A DNA stretch of 64,000 nt from Jiella pacifica (GTDB lineage: Bacteria; Pseudomonadota; Alphaproteobacteria; Rhizobiales; Rhizobiaceae), in NCBI RefSeq assembly GCF_010500815.1, contig NZ_JAAAMG010000021.1, forward strand, positions 39,159 through 103,158. Direction: 5' to 3'. Made by a program: the position numbers and the translations under genes. Positions within the stretch are counted from its first letter, which is position 1; the number at the start of each line of letters is the position of its first letter. A model generated the notes under the pieces. That model had not been told where the DNA came from and made no database searches. It saw only the letters and a program-made list of their open reading frames with translations. This document shows, piece by piece, positions 56,685 through 63,894 of the stretch.

Positions 56685-58013
56685 ATGAACGAGCAGACGC
56701 GGATTGCCCCCAACAATCTCGAGGCCTTCTGGATGCCGTTCTCGGCCAACCGGCAGTTCAAGCAGGCACCGCGCATGTTCGTCGCGGCGAAGGACATGCA
56801 CTATACGACGAGCGACGGCCGGCAGGTGCTGGACGGGACGGCTGGCCTCTGGTGCGTCAATGCGGGCCATTGCCGCCCGAAGATCACCGAGGCGATCCAG
56901 CGCCAGGCGGCCGAGCTCGACTACGCCCCGGCCTTCCAGATGGGCCATCCGAAGGCGTTCGAACTTGCCTCGCGGCTGGCGACGATCGCGCCGGAGGGCC
57001 TCGACCACGTCTTCTTCACCAATTCCGGCTCCGAATCCGTCGAGACCGCGCTGAAGATCGCGCTGGCCTATCATCGGGCCAAGGGCGACGGGGCACGGTT
57101 CCGGCTGATCGGCCGCGAGCGCGGCTATCACGGCGTCAATTTCGGCGGCATCTCGGTCGGCGGCATCGTCGGCAACCGCAAGATGTTCGGCACGCTGCTC
57201 ACCGGCGTCGACCACATGCGCCACACCCACGACCCGGAGCGCAATCCCTATTCCAAAGGCGAGACCGAACACGGCGTCGATCTTGCCGAAGATCTCGTGC
57301 GCATCGCCACGCTGCACGATCCCTCGACGATCGCCGCGGTCATCGTTGAGCCGGTCGCCGGCTCGACCGGCGTGCTGCCGCCGCCGAAGGGCTATCTGAA
57401 GCGTCTTCGCGAGATCTGCGACCAGCACGGTATTCTCCTGATCTTCGACGAGGTGATCACCGGCTACGGCCGCATGGGCACGGCCTTTGCGGCCGACTAT
57501 TTCGGTGTGACGCCGGACATCATGATCACCGCCAAGGGCCTGACCAACGGCGTCATCCCGATGGGCGCGGTGTTCGCCTCGGGGAAGATCCACGACGCCT
57601 TCATGTCTGGGCCGGAGCATCTGATCGAATTCGCCCACGGCTACACCTATTCCGGCAACCCGATCGCAGCCGCCGCCGGCCTCGCGACGATGGAGACCTA
57701 TCTGGAAGAAGGCCTGTTCGAGCGGGCCAAGGCCCTGGAGCCGGTCTGGGCCGACGCCATCCATTCGCTGAAGGGCACCCGCCACGTCATCGACATCCGC
57801 ACCATCGGCCTCATCGGCGCGATCGAGCTGGAGCCGATGAAGGGCGAGCCGACCAAGCGGGCATTTGCGGCTTTCGTGAAGGCCTTCGAGGAGGGCCTGC
57901 TGATCCGCACGACGGGCGACATCATCGCTTTGTCGCCGCCGCTGATGGTGAGCGAGGACCAGATCGGCGAGGTCGTCGAGACGTTGAGGAGGATTCTCCA
58001 AACGCTTGAGTGA
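56685..58013 (+). CDS. class III aminotransferase (omega-amino acid/beta-alanine-pyruvate type)
   Basis: A 442-residue PLP enzyme. It has GLWCVNAGHCRPKITEAIQ, FFTNSGSESVETALKIAL, the Asp in LIFDEVITGYGRMG and the PLP Lys in ITAKGLTNGVIPMGAV. The sequence type fits omega-amino acid-pyruvate transaminases, which would turn beta-alanine or beta-aminoisobutyrate into malonate or methylmalonate semialdehyde at the end of pyrimidine breakdown. Substrate choice is inferred from the neighbours. Confidence 0.9.
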   Translation: MNEQTRIAPNNLEAFWMPFSANRQFKQAPRMFVAAKDMHYTTSDGRQVLDGTAGLWCVNAGHCRPKITEAIQRQAAELDYAPAFQMGHPKAFELASRLATIAPEGLDHVFFTNSGSESVETALKIALAYHRAKGDGARFRLIGRERGYHGVNFGGISVGGIVGNRKMFGTLLTGVDHMRHTHDPERNPYSKGETEHGVDLAEDLVRIATLHDPSTIAAVIVEPVAGSTGVLPPPKGYLKRLREICDQHGILLIFDEVITGYGRMGTAFAADYFGVTPDIMITAKGLTNGVIPMGAVFASGKIHDAFMSGPEHLIEFAHGYTYSGNPIAAAAGLATMETYLEEGLFERAKALEPVWADAIHSLKGTRHVIDIRTIGLIGAIELEPMKGEPTKRAFAAFVKAFEEGLLIRTTGDIIALSPPLMVSEDQIGEVVETLRRILQTLE

Positions 58014-58345
58014 GTGTCTGCGTGCCCGGTGAGGATGCAGTCGAGGATGTCGGATCTGGATCCGGCGAGCATTGACGAAAAAGGCGCTGCCCCCAAAACT
58101 TCGTCATTCTCGGGCCCCGTCCCGAGAATCTAGGGGCCGTTGCCGCAGCACCGGCGGCTTCGGCCTTCTGCAACTGAAGCGAACGGTGCCCGACGATCCC
58201 TGGATTCTCGGGACGGGGCCCGAGAATGACGACGCGGAGAGGTTCTGCGCCCGCTCCTGAGCTGTCACGGCGAGCGGTAGGCTCAATGCCATGAAAGACC
58301 GCTGCGCCGCCGTCTCGTGCAGCCCCTTCCGAAAAGGACACCCCC
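58014..58345. repeat. intergenic region with a 35-bp inverted repeat pair
   Basis: No gene lies here. The arms at 58101-58135 and 58198-58232 are 34 of 35 bp identical in inverted orientation, 62 bp apart. Each arm is itself a hairpin, with ATTCTCGGG and CCCGAGAAT around 6 bp. This is the layout of a BIME/REP-type element. It may also serve as a transcript barrier between the aminotransferase and carbamoylase genes. Confidence 0.8.
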
Positions 58346-59593
58346 ATGAGCCAACTCTCCAACCTCCAGATCAACGGCGACCGGCTCTGGGACGCGATCA
58401 TGGAGATGGCGAAGATCGGTCCGGGCGTCGCGGGCGGCAACAACCGTCAGACCCTCACCGACGAGGACGGCGAGGGGCGGAGGCTCTTCCAGTCCTGGGC
58501 GGAGGCGGCGGGCATGACCATGGGCGTCGATACCATGGGCAACATGTTCTTTACCCGCGAGGGGACCGATCCCGAAGCCCTGCCGGTCTATGTCGGCAGC
58601 CATCTCGACACCCAGCCGACCGGCGGCAAGTATGACGGCGTCCTCGGCGTTCTCGGCGCGCTGGAGATCGTCCGGACGCTGAACGATCTGAACATCAAGA
58701 CCAAGCATCCGATCGTCGTCGCCAACTGGACGAACGAGGAGGGGACGCGCTTTGCCCCCGCCATGCTCGCCTCCGGCGTCTTTGCCGGCATCCACGAGGA
58801 GAACTGGGCCAAGGCGCGGGTCGACGCGAAGGGCAAGTCGTTCGGCGACGAATTGAAGCGCATCGGCTGGGAGGGCGAGGAGAAGGTCGGCGAGCGCAAG
58901 ATGCACGCCTTCTTCGAGCTGCACATCGAGCAGGGGCCGATCCTGGAAGACGAGGGCATCGACATCGGAGTCGTCACCCACGGCCAGGGGCTCTACTGGC
59001 TGGAGGTGACGCTCACCGGCAAGGAGAGCCACACCGGCTCGACCCCAATGTACAAGCGCCGCAATGCCGGGCTCGGCATGGCGCGGGTGATCGAGCTCGT
59101 CCACGAGACGGCGATGGACTATCAGCCCAATGCGGTCGGCACGGTCGGCCACATGGACGTCCATCCGAACTCCCGCAACATCATCCCCGGCAAATGCGTC
59201 TTCACCATCGACATCCGCTCGCCGTCGCTGGAAACGCTGGAGGAGATGCGCGAGCGGATCGAGGACGGGATCGACACGATCTGCGAGGCGCTCGACATCG
59301 ACGTGTCCGTCGATGAGGTCGGCCATTTCGACCCGGTCACCTTCGACGCGGGATGCGTGAAGGCCGTCCGCGATGCCGCCGAGCGCCTTGGCCTTTCACA
59401 CACCAACATCGTCTCCGGCGCCGGCCACGACGCCTGCTGGATCAACCGCGTCGCCCCGACGGCGATGGTCATGTGCCCCTGCGTCGACGGCCTGTCGCAC
59501 AACGAGGCCGAGGAGATCACCAGGGAGTGGGCGCGGAACGGCGCCAATGTGCTGATGCATGCGGTGGTGGAGACGGCGGGGGTGGTGGAGTAG
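58346..59593 (+). CDS. Zn-dependent N-carbamoyl-beta-alanine amidohydrolase (beta-ureidopropionase type)
   Basis: A 415-residue M20-fold amidase of the hydantoinase/carbamoylase family. Metal ligands are in VGSHLDTQPTGGKYDGVLG, WTNEEGTRFAPAM and ELHIEQGPILED, and SGAGHDACWI is near the end. It hydrolyses N-carbamoyl-beta-alanine to beta-alanine, CO2 and ammonia. It follows the aminotransferase gene and precedes a toxin-antitoxin pair and hydA. Confidence 0.9.
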   Translation: MSQLSNLQINGDRLWDAIMEMAKIGPGVAGGNNRQTLTDEDGEGRRLFQSWAEAAGMTMGVDTMGNMFFTREGTDPEALPVYVGSHLDTQPTGGKYDGVLGVLGALEIVRTLNDLNIKTKHPIVVANWTNEEGTRFAPAMLASGVFAGIHEENWAKARVDAKGKSFGDELKRIGWEGEEKVGERKMHAFFELHIEQGPILEDEGIDIGVVTHGQGLYWLEVTLTGKESHTGSTPMYKRRNAGLGMARVIELVHETAMDYQPNAVGTVGHMDVHPNSRNIIPGKCVFTIDIRSPSLETLEEMRERIEDGIDTICEALDIDVSVDEVGHFDPVTFDAGCVKAVRDAAERLGLSHTNIVSGAGHDACWINRVAPTAMVMCPCVDGLSHNEAEEITREWARNGANVLMHAVVETAGVVE

Positions 59594-59625
59594 GATCGGG
59601 GCGTTCAGGAGACAGGAGGTTCGCC

Positions 59626-59829
59626 ATGGATGATCCGCGCAGTCAAAATTCGCGATCCGACGATGTGGGGAATATCTCGACGGTGGCGGCATGGCGCGCA
59701 GCCAAAGCCGATCCGAACTATCGACAGGAAGCCGATCGCCAGGCTCGCAGCGCCGCGCATGCCGATGTCGAAGATCGCGTCATGGAATGGTGCGAGGGAA
59801 TCGCTGCCGAAGCATGGGACGACCTGTGA
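59626..59829 (+). CDS. small antitoxin-like protein paired with MazF/PemK toxin
   Basis: A 67-residue acidic, polar protein with a strong site (CAGGAGGTTCGCC) before the ATG. It has no clear DNA-binding motif, but size, charge and the GTGA overlap with the MazF-like gene fit a type II antitoxin. The sequence includes STVAAWRAAKADPNY and EDRVMEWCEGIAAEAWDDL. Confidence 0.7.
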   Translation: MDDPRSQNSRSDDVGNISTVAAWRAAKADPNYRQEADRQARSAAHADVEDRVMEWCEGIAAEAWDDL

Positions 59830-60203
59830 GCTTTCGGCGCGGCGACTTCGTGACCGCGACTTTCCCCGGCGACATCAAGAAGCCCCGGCCTGGCCTGATC
59901 CTGCAGGCAGATGAATATATCGCAGGCCATCACACGCTGCTCGTCTGCCCGCTGACCACCTATCGTTCTGAGGCTCGTTTGTTTCGCCCGGTCTTCTTCC
60001 CGTCGCCGCAAAACGGGCTCGAGCACCGATCCGAGGCGATGATCGATAAGCTGAGCCCTGTTCGTAACGACGGCATTCGCCAGCGTATCGGGACCGCGAC
60101 GCACGAAGAACTTTTGACGATCGAGCTTGCACTCATCACCATCACAGGGCTCGATCGCTATCTTGTCTTTGACGAGCCGACCGAGAAGGAAATCCAGCCA
60201 TGA
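59826..60203 (+). CDS. MazF/PemK-family toxin (endoribonuclease)
   Basis: A 125-residue MazF-like protein. It opens FRRGDFVTATFPGDIKKPRP, the SH3-like fold with the family GD and Pro-Arg-Pro region, then GLILQADEY and LVCPLTTYRSE. It likely cuts mRNA. Its GTG overlaps the antitoxin stop and its stop overlaps the hydA start as ATGA, so toxin and dihydropyrimidinase are translationally coupled. Confidence 0.88.
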   Translation: MSFRRGDFVTATFPGDIKKPRPGLILQADEYIAGHHTLLVCPLTTYRSEARLFRPVFFPSPQNGLEHRSEAMIDKLSPVRNDGIRQRIGTATHEELLTIELALITITGLDRYLVFDEPTEKEIQP

Positions 60204-61651
60204 CCACAGTCATCAAGGGCGGCACCATCGTCACCGCCGATCTCACCTACAAAGCCGACATTCTGATCGACGGCGAGACCATCGCCGCAATCGGCCCGGA
60301 CCTGTCCGGCGACGAGGTGATCGACGCCTCCGGCGCCTATGTCATGCCGGGGGGCATCGACCCGCACACCCATATGGAAATGCCCTTCATGGGCACCCAT
60401 TCGGCCGACGACTTCGACACCGGCACGGCGGCGGCGCTGTCCGGCGGCACGACGATGACGGTGGATTTCTGCCTGCCGGCGCCGGACCAGGGGCCGATGG
60501 AGGCCCTGCAGGTCTGGTTCCAGAAGGCCGGGCCGGCGCGCACCGACTATTCCTTCCACATGGGCGTCACCTGGTGGGGCCAGAAATTCTTCGACGAGAT
60601 GCCGCAGGTGGTGGATGCCGGCATCAACACCTTCAAGCATTTCATGGCCTATAAGGGCGCTCTGATGGTGAACGACGACGAGATGTTCGCCTCCTTCACC
60701 CGCTGCGCCGAGATCGGCGCGATGCCGCTGGTCCATGCCGAGAACGGCGACGTCGTTGCCTTCCTGCAGCAGAAACTGATGGCGGAAGGCAATAACGGGC
60801 CGGAGGCGCACGCCTTCTCCCGGCCGCCTGAGGTCGAGGGCGAGGCGGTGAACCGGGCGATCATGATCGCCGATCAGGCCGGTGTGCCGCTCTATGTCGT
60901 CCACACGTCGTGTGAACAGGCCCATGAGGCGATCCGCCGGGCGAGGGCGAAGGGCATGCGGGTCTATGGCGAGCCGCTGATCCAGCATCTCGTCCTCGAC
61001 GACGACGAATACCGCCATCCCGACTGGGACCATGCGGCGCGCCGGGTGATGTCGCCGCCCTTCCGGGACAGGAGCCACCAGGATTCGCTCTGGGCGGGCC
61101 TTGCCTCGGGCTCGCTGCAGGTCGTCGCGACGGACCACTGCGCCTTCACCACCGAGCAGAAGCGCATGGGGCTCGGCGACTTCACCAAGATCCCCAACGG
61201 CACCGGCGGGCTGGAGGACCGGCTGTCGGTGCTCTGGACCAAGGGCGTCGTGACCGGCCGGCTGACGATGAACGAGTTCGTCGCCGTCACCTCGACCAAC
61301 ATCGCCAAGATCCTCAACGTCTATCCGAAGAAGGGCGCGATCCTCGTCGGCGCCGATGCCGATCTCGTCGTCTTCGACCCGAAGGCGACCAAGACCATCT
61401 CGGCGAAGACCCAGAAATCGGCGATCGACTACAACGTCTTCGAGGGTGTGGAGGTGACCGGCCTCGCCGTGATGACCTTCTCGCGCGGGCGCCTCGCCTA
61501 CAAGGAGGGTGACGTCAGGGCCGAAAAGGGCGACGGCCGCTTCGTCGAACGGCCGGCGAATGCACCCGTGAACAAGGCACTGTCGACGTGGAAGGAGCTC
61601 ACGGCGCCTCGGAAGGTGGAGCGGACGGGCATTCCGATGAGTGGGGTGTGA
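60200..61651 (+). CDS. hydA: dihydropyrimidinase
   Basis: A 483-residue amidohydrolase that opens the dihydrouracil ring to N-carbamoyl-beta-alanine. Metal ligands: GGIDPHTHMEMP (HxH), the carboxylated Lys in FKHFMAYKGA, His in VHAENG and HTSCEQAHEA, and Asp in ATDHCAF. Length and motifs fit the D-hydantoinase/dihydropyrimidinase group. It completes the PreTA-HydA-carbamoylase route. It ends 31 bp before the DUF559 unit. Confidence 0.95.
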   Translation: MTTVIKGGTIVTADLTYKADILIDGETIAAIGPDLSGDEVIDASGAYVMPGGIDPHTHMEMPFMGTHSADDFDTGTAAALSGGTTMTVDFCLPAPDQGPMEALQVWFQKAGPARTDYSFHMGVTWWGQKFFDEMPQVVDAGINTFKHFMAYKGALMVNDDEMFASFTRCAEIGAMPLVHAENGDVVAFLQQKLMAEGNNGPEAHAFSRPPEVEGEAVNRAIMIADQAGVPLYVVHTSCEQAHEAIRRARAKGMRVYGEPLIQHLVLDDDEYRHPDWDHAARRVMSPPFRDRSHQDSLWAGLASGSLQVVATDHCAFTTEQKRMGLGDFTKIPNGTGGLEDRLSVLWTKGVVTGRLTMNEFVAVTSTNIAKILNVYPKKGAILVGADADLVVFDPKATKTISAKTQKSAIDYNVFEGVEVTGLAVMTFSRGRLAYKEGDVRAEKGDGRFVERPANAPVNKALSTWKELTAPRKVERTGIPMSGV

Positions 61652-61682
61652 TCTGGACGGCAACGTTGGAACGCTCGCCGTT

Positions 61683-61718
61683 CCCCTCCCCCTTGTGGGG
61701 AGGGGCAGGGGTGGGGGT
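61683..61718 (+). repeat. left 36-bp inverted repeat of the DUF559 unit
   Basis: A pyrimidine/purine-asymmetric repeat starting CCCCTCCCCCTTGTGGGG. It matches the reverse complement of 62129-62164 at 35 of 36 positions. CCCCTCCCC and GGGGAGGGG make an internal 9-bp hairpin. Confidence 0.9.
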
Positions 61719-61746
61719 ACACTGGCGGCTTGGGAGAAGCTGGATC

Positions 61747-61809
61747 ATGCCGACGCGCATCGAGCGCAGATCCGTCGAGAGGGCGCGCCAGCTGCGCGCA
61801 AGACGATGA
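61747..61809 (+). pseudogene. probable broken N-terminus of the DUF559 gene
   Basis: This short frame encodes MPTRIERRSVERARQLRARR and stops at TGA, overlapping the ATG at 61806. DUF559 proteins commonly start with an Arg-rich helix ending RARxLR-MTDAE, so a 1-nt shift seems to have separated this leader from the main frame. A natural start at 61806 is the alternative. Confidence 0.5.
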
Positions 61810-62114
61810 CGGACGGCGAGACGCGCCTCTGGCATGAGTTGAAGACGTTTCGGCGGCACTTTGGCATCCATTTCCGCAAACAGGCGCCGATCGGACCTTA
61901 TATCGCGGACTTCGCCGCTCATGCCGAGCGTCTTGTGATCGAAGTCGACGGCGAGTTTCATCAACGGCCGGATCGTCTGGCGCGGGATGCTGTTCGGGAT
62001 GCGTGGCTGAACCGACAGGGTTACAGGGTCCTTCGTTTCAGCACCGGAGACATCAGCGACGCCTTCGACGGATGCATCGAGGAGATCATGGGCGTTCTGG
62101 GACTGAAGCGGTGA
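61806..62114 (+). CDS. DUF559 domain protein (Vsr/endonuclease-like fold)
   Basis: A 102-residue protein of the DUF559 family, related to very-short-patch-repair-like nucleases. Conserved parts: MTDGETRLWHELKTF, HFRKQAPIGPYIADFAAHAE, LVIEVDGEFHQ with the catalytic Asp/Glu region, and GYRVLRFSTGDI. The DFxxxxxxLVIEVDG-H arrangement suggests an active PD-(D/E)xK site. It lies between 36-bp inverted repeats, so it may be part of a mobile unit. The N-terminal helix appears frameshifted off. Confidence 0.85.
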   Translation: MTDGETRLWHELKTFRRHFGIHFRKQAPIGPYIADFAAHAERLVIEVDGEFHQRPDRLARDAVRDAWLNRQGYRVLRFSTGDISDAFDGCIEEIMGVLGLKR

Positions 62115-62128
62115 GAACCAGCGCCCTG

Positions 62129-62164
62129 ACCCCCACCCCTACCCCTCCCCACAAGGGGGAGGGG
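62129..62164 (-). repeat. right 36-bp inverted repeat of the DUF559 unit
   Basis: Reverse complement of the left repeat with a single difference (T for C near the middle). It begins 14 bp after the DUF559 stop and includes ACCCCTCCCCACAAGGGG. Confidence 0.9.
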
Positions 62165-62253
62165 CGGGCATGGCAGTGAGCCCTCGGCCTTGATCTGATC
62201 GCCCGGCGACGGGCAGCATGCGGGCGCAACGAATCGAAGGGAACGTGCGTCAG

Positions 62254-62955
62254 ATGACCGAAAAAGTCGCCATCGTCACCGCCGGCGGCTCCGGCATGGG
62301 CGCCGGCGCTGCGCGAAAGCTCGCGGAGAAGGGCTTTCGCGTCGCGATCCTGTCCTCTTCCGGCAAGGGCGAGGCATTGGCGAAAGAACTCGGCGGCATC
62401 GGCGTCACCGGCTCCAACCAGTCGCATGACGACGTCCGCCGGCTGGTCGAGACCGTCCGCGATCGCTGGGGCCGGATCGACGTCTTGGTGAACAGCGCCG
62501 GCCACGGGCCCCGCGCGCCGATCCTCGAGATTTCCGACGAGGACTGGCATCGCGGGATGGAGGTTTATTTCCTCTCGGCGGTGCGACCGGCGCGGCTCGT
62601 CGCGCCGATCATGGCGGCAAACGGCGGCGGGTCGATCATCAACATCTCGACCTTCGCGGCCTTCGAGCCGAGCGAAGTGTTTCCGACCTCGGCCGTTTTC
62701 CGGGCCGGCCTTGCCTCGTTCACGAAACTGTTCTCCGATCAGTATGCGGCGAAGAACGTCAGGATGAACAACGTCCTGCCCGGCTTCATCGACAGCCTGC
62801 CGGAGAAGGAGGCCTTCCGCGAGAAGATCCCGATGGGCCGCTACGGCCATGTCGAGGAGATCGCCGAAACCATCGCCTTCCTCGCCTCCGACGGGGCGGC
62901 CTATATTACCGGCCAGAACATCCGGGTGGACGGCGGCATCACGCGGTCGGTGTAA
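62254..62955 (+). CDS. SDR family oxidoreductase with altered active site
   Basis: A 233-residue short-chain dehydrogenase-like protein. The cofactor loop is TAGGSGMGAG (usual TGxxxGxG), NSAGHGPRAP replaces NNAG, and the strand NISTFAAFEP carries the Ser. At the YxxxK position the sequence is SAVFRAGL, so Tyr and Lys are replaced by Ser and Arg. The C-terminal ITGQNIRVDGGITRSV is normal. It follows the pyrimidine genes and might handle a semialdehyde or act non-catalytically. ATG at 62254 is used; 62218 is possible. Confidence 0.8.
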   Translation: MTEKVAIVTAGGSGMGAGAARKLAEKGFRVAILSSSGKGEALAKELGGIGVTGSNQSHDDVRRLVETVRDRWGRIDVLVNSAGHGPRAPILEISDEDWHRGMEVYFLSAVRPARLVAPIMAANGGGSIINISTFAAFEPSEVFPTSAVFRAGLASFTKLFSDQYAAKNVRMNNVLPGFIDSLPEKEAFREKIPMGRYGHVEEIAETIAFLASDGAAYITGQNIRVDGGITRSV

Positions 62956-62994
62956 GCTGCGTCCACCTTAGACGCTCTGGGCCCGCACGGCCCT

Positions 62995-63086
62995 TTACCC
63001 TCATGGTGAGCCTGTCGAACCACGAGGGTAAGGGGCTCCAGGCCGCGCCAGGCGCCCCTCGCCCTTAGACAGGCTCAGGATGAGGG
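62995..63086. repeat. palindromic intergenic repeat with GACAGGCTCA core
   Basis: TTACCCTC (62995) pairs with GAGGGTAA (63024). The segment 62998-63016 and the segment 63068-63086 match in inverted orientation at 17 of 19 bp and share GACAGGCTCA and ATGAGGG. Sequences of the type GACAGGCTCAGGATGAGGG recur between genes in many alphaproteobacteria, as I recall. Confidence 0.6.
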
Positions 63087-63189
63087 GCTACTGGGGAGGT
63101 CGCGGTCCAACCTGTCGAAACAGGGCATGGCCATCGCCGCCAAAGCCGCTATAGCTTGGCCGCACATAATCTCTCAAAGGATGCAAGGC

Positions 63190-63522
63190 ATGAATTCGGC
63201 GGCGATCCTGTGGCTGGCCGGCGCGGTGCCGGTGTTTCTCGCCGCGGCCTCGGCGACGCGGTCCTACGTATCCAACGGGCTGCCGTGGGTGCTCGTCGGG
63301 TCGTTGACGCTCTACTGCGTCGGCAATCTGATGATGGTGAAGCTGATGCGCGAAAGCGGTCTCGGCGTCGCCATCTCGGCCTCATCGGTCGCCCAGCTGA
63401 TCCTCATCAACGTCATCGCCTTCGCCGTCTTTCAGGAGCGGCCGCCGGTCACCCAGCTGATCGGCATGGGGCTCGGGCTGATCGGCTTCGTGCTGATGCT
63501 CTGGCCGCAGGCCAAGGGGTGA
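63190..63522 (+). CDS. small four-helix membrane protein (SMR/EamA-like)
   Basis: A 110-residue protein with four hydrophobic segments (about 5-20, 29-48, 61-79, 86-104), the size and layout of small multidrug-resistance/EamA-half transporters, but without the conserved Glu of TM1. AAAGG lies 8-10 bp before the ATG at 63190. It ends LMLWPQAKG. Function unknown. Confidence 0.6.
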   Translation: MNSAAILWLAGAVPVFLAAASATRSYVSNGLPWVLVGSLTLYCVGNLMMVKLMRESGLGVAISASSVAQLILINVIAFAVFQERPPVTQLIGMGLGLIGFVLMLWPQAKG

Positions 63523-63894
63523 GGGCGCCCGCCGGGAGCGGCTTGGGGCCGGGACCAGGACGTCCTCGGCGCCCAGGCTATTGCCTTCAGACAACTCGTC
63601 TAGCCTCGTCCAGAGTGGCATGCAGCGCGACATCGGCGTGAAAGAACGGTCGCAAAGCTTGAGGCCTCGTCATCCCGGGCTTGACCCGGGATGACGAGGC
63701 GGTGATGCTTCCATCCGTTCTGCGGCATCGGTGCGGCGCGCGAGCAACCGACCGTGGCGCCCGGTGAGGAGATTCGTGAATTTTAGACAAGCAGCCCGGG
63801 AGATTGACTCCTGGTGGGCGTGTATCAAGCTCGCACGGTGCTCGAGCGTGATCCTAGTGGCGGCGGTCGAAGAGTCGTCCGTGAAGAAAGCTCG
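63523..63894. other. intergenic region containing a 37-bp perfect palindrome
   Basis: No gene is recognised. At 63664-63700, GCCTCGTCATCCCGGG and CCCGGGATGACGAGGC form a perfect 16-bp stem with a 5-nt loop. The sequence from 63770 may include the end of the insertion sequence whose transposase is at 63895, but no inverted repeat end could be confirmed. Confidence 0.55.
63664..63700. repeat. 37-bp perfect palindrome (REP/BIME-type)
   Basis: Two 16-bp arms around CTTGA. The core ATCCCGGG/CCCGGGAT with flanking GTC/GAC resembles the arms of the 58101 inverted repeat (GTCATTCTCGGG), so both may belong to one repeat family. Confidence 0.75.

Larger units (their letters stand above)
61683..62164 (+). 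mobile_element. 482-bp inverted-repeat-bounded unit carrying a DUF559 gene
   Basis: The unit is bounded by 36-bp inverted repeats and holds only a DUF559 (endonuclease-like) reading frame and its broken leader. Flanking sequences show no clear target duplication. I recall similar GGGGAGGGG repeats near DUF559 genes in other Rhizobiales, which would make it a dispersed nuclease-carrying unit; this is inference. It lies just after hydA. Confidence 0.6.

Noticed and set aside
58101..63700. CRISPR array
   Set aside because: The repeats are inverted, dispersed and palindromic, with no regular direct repeats and spacers and no cas genes.
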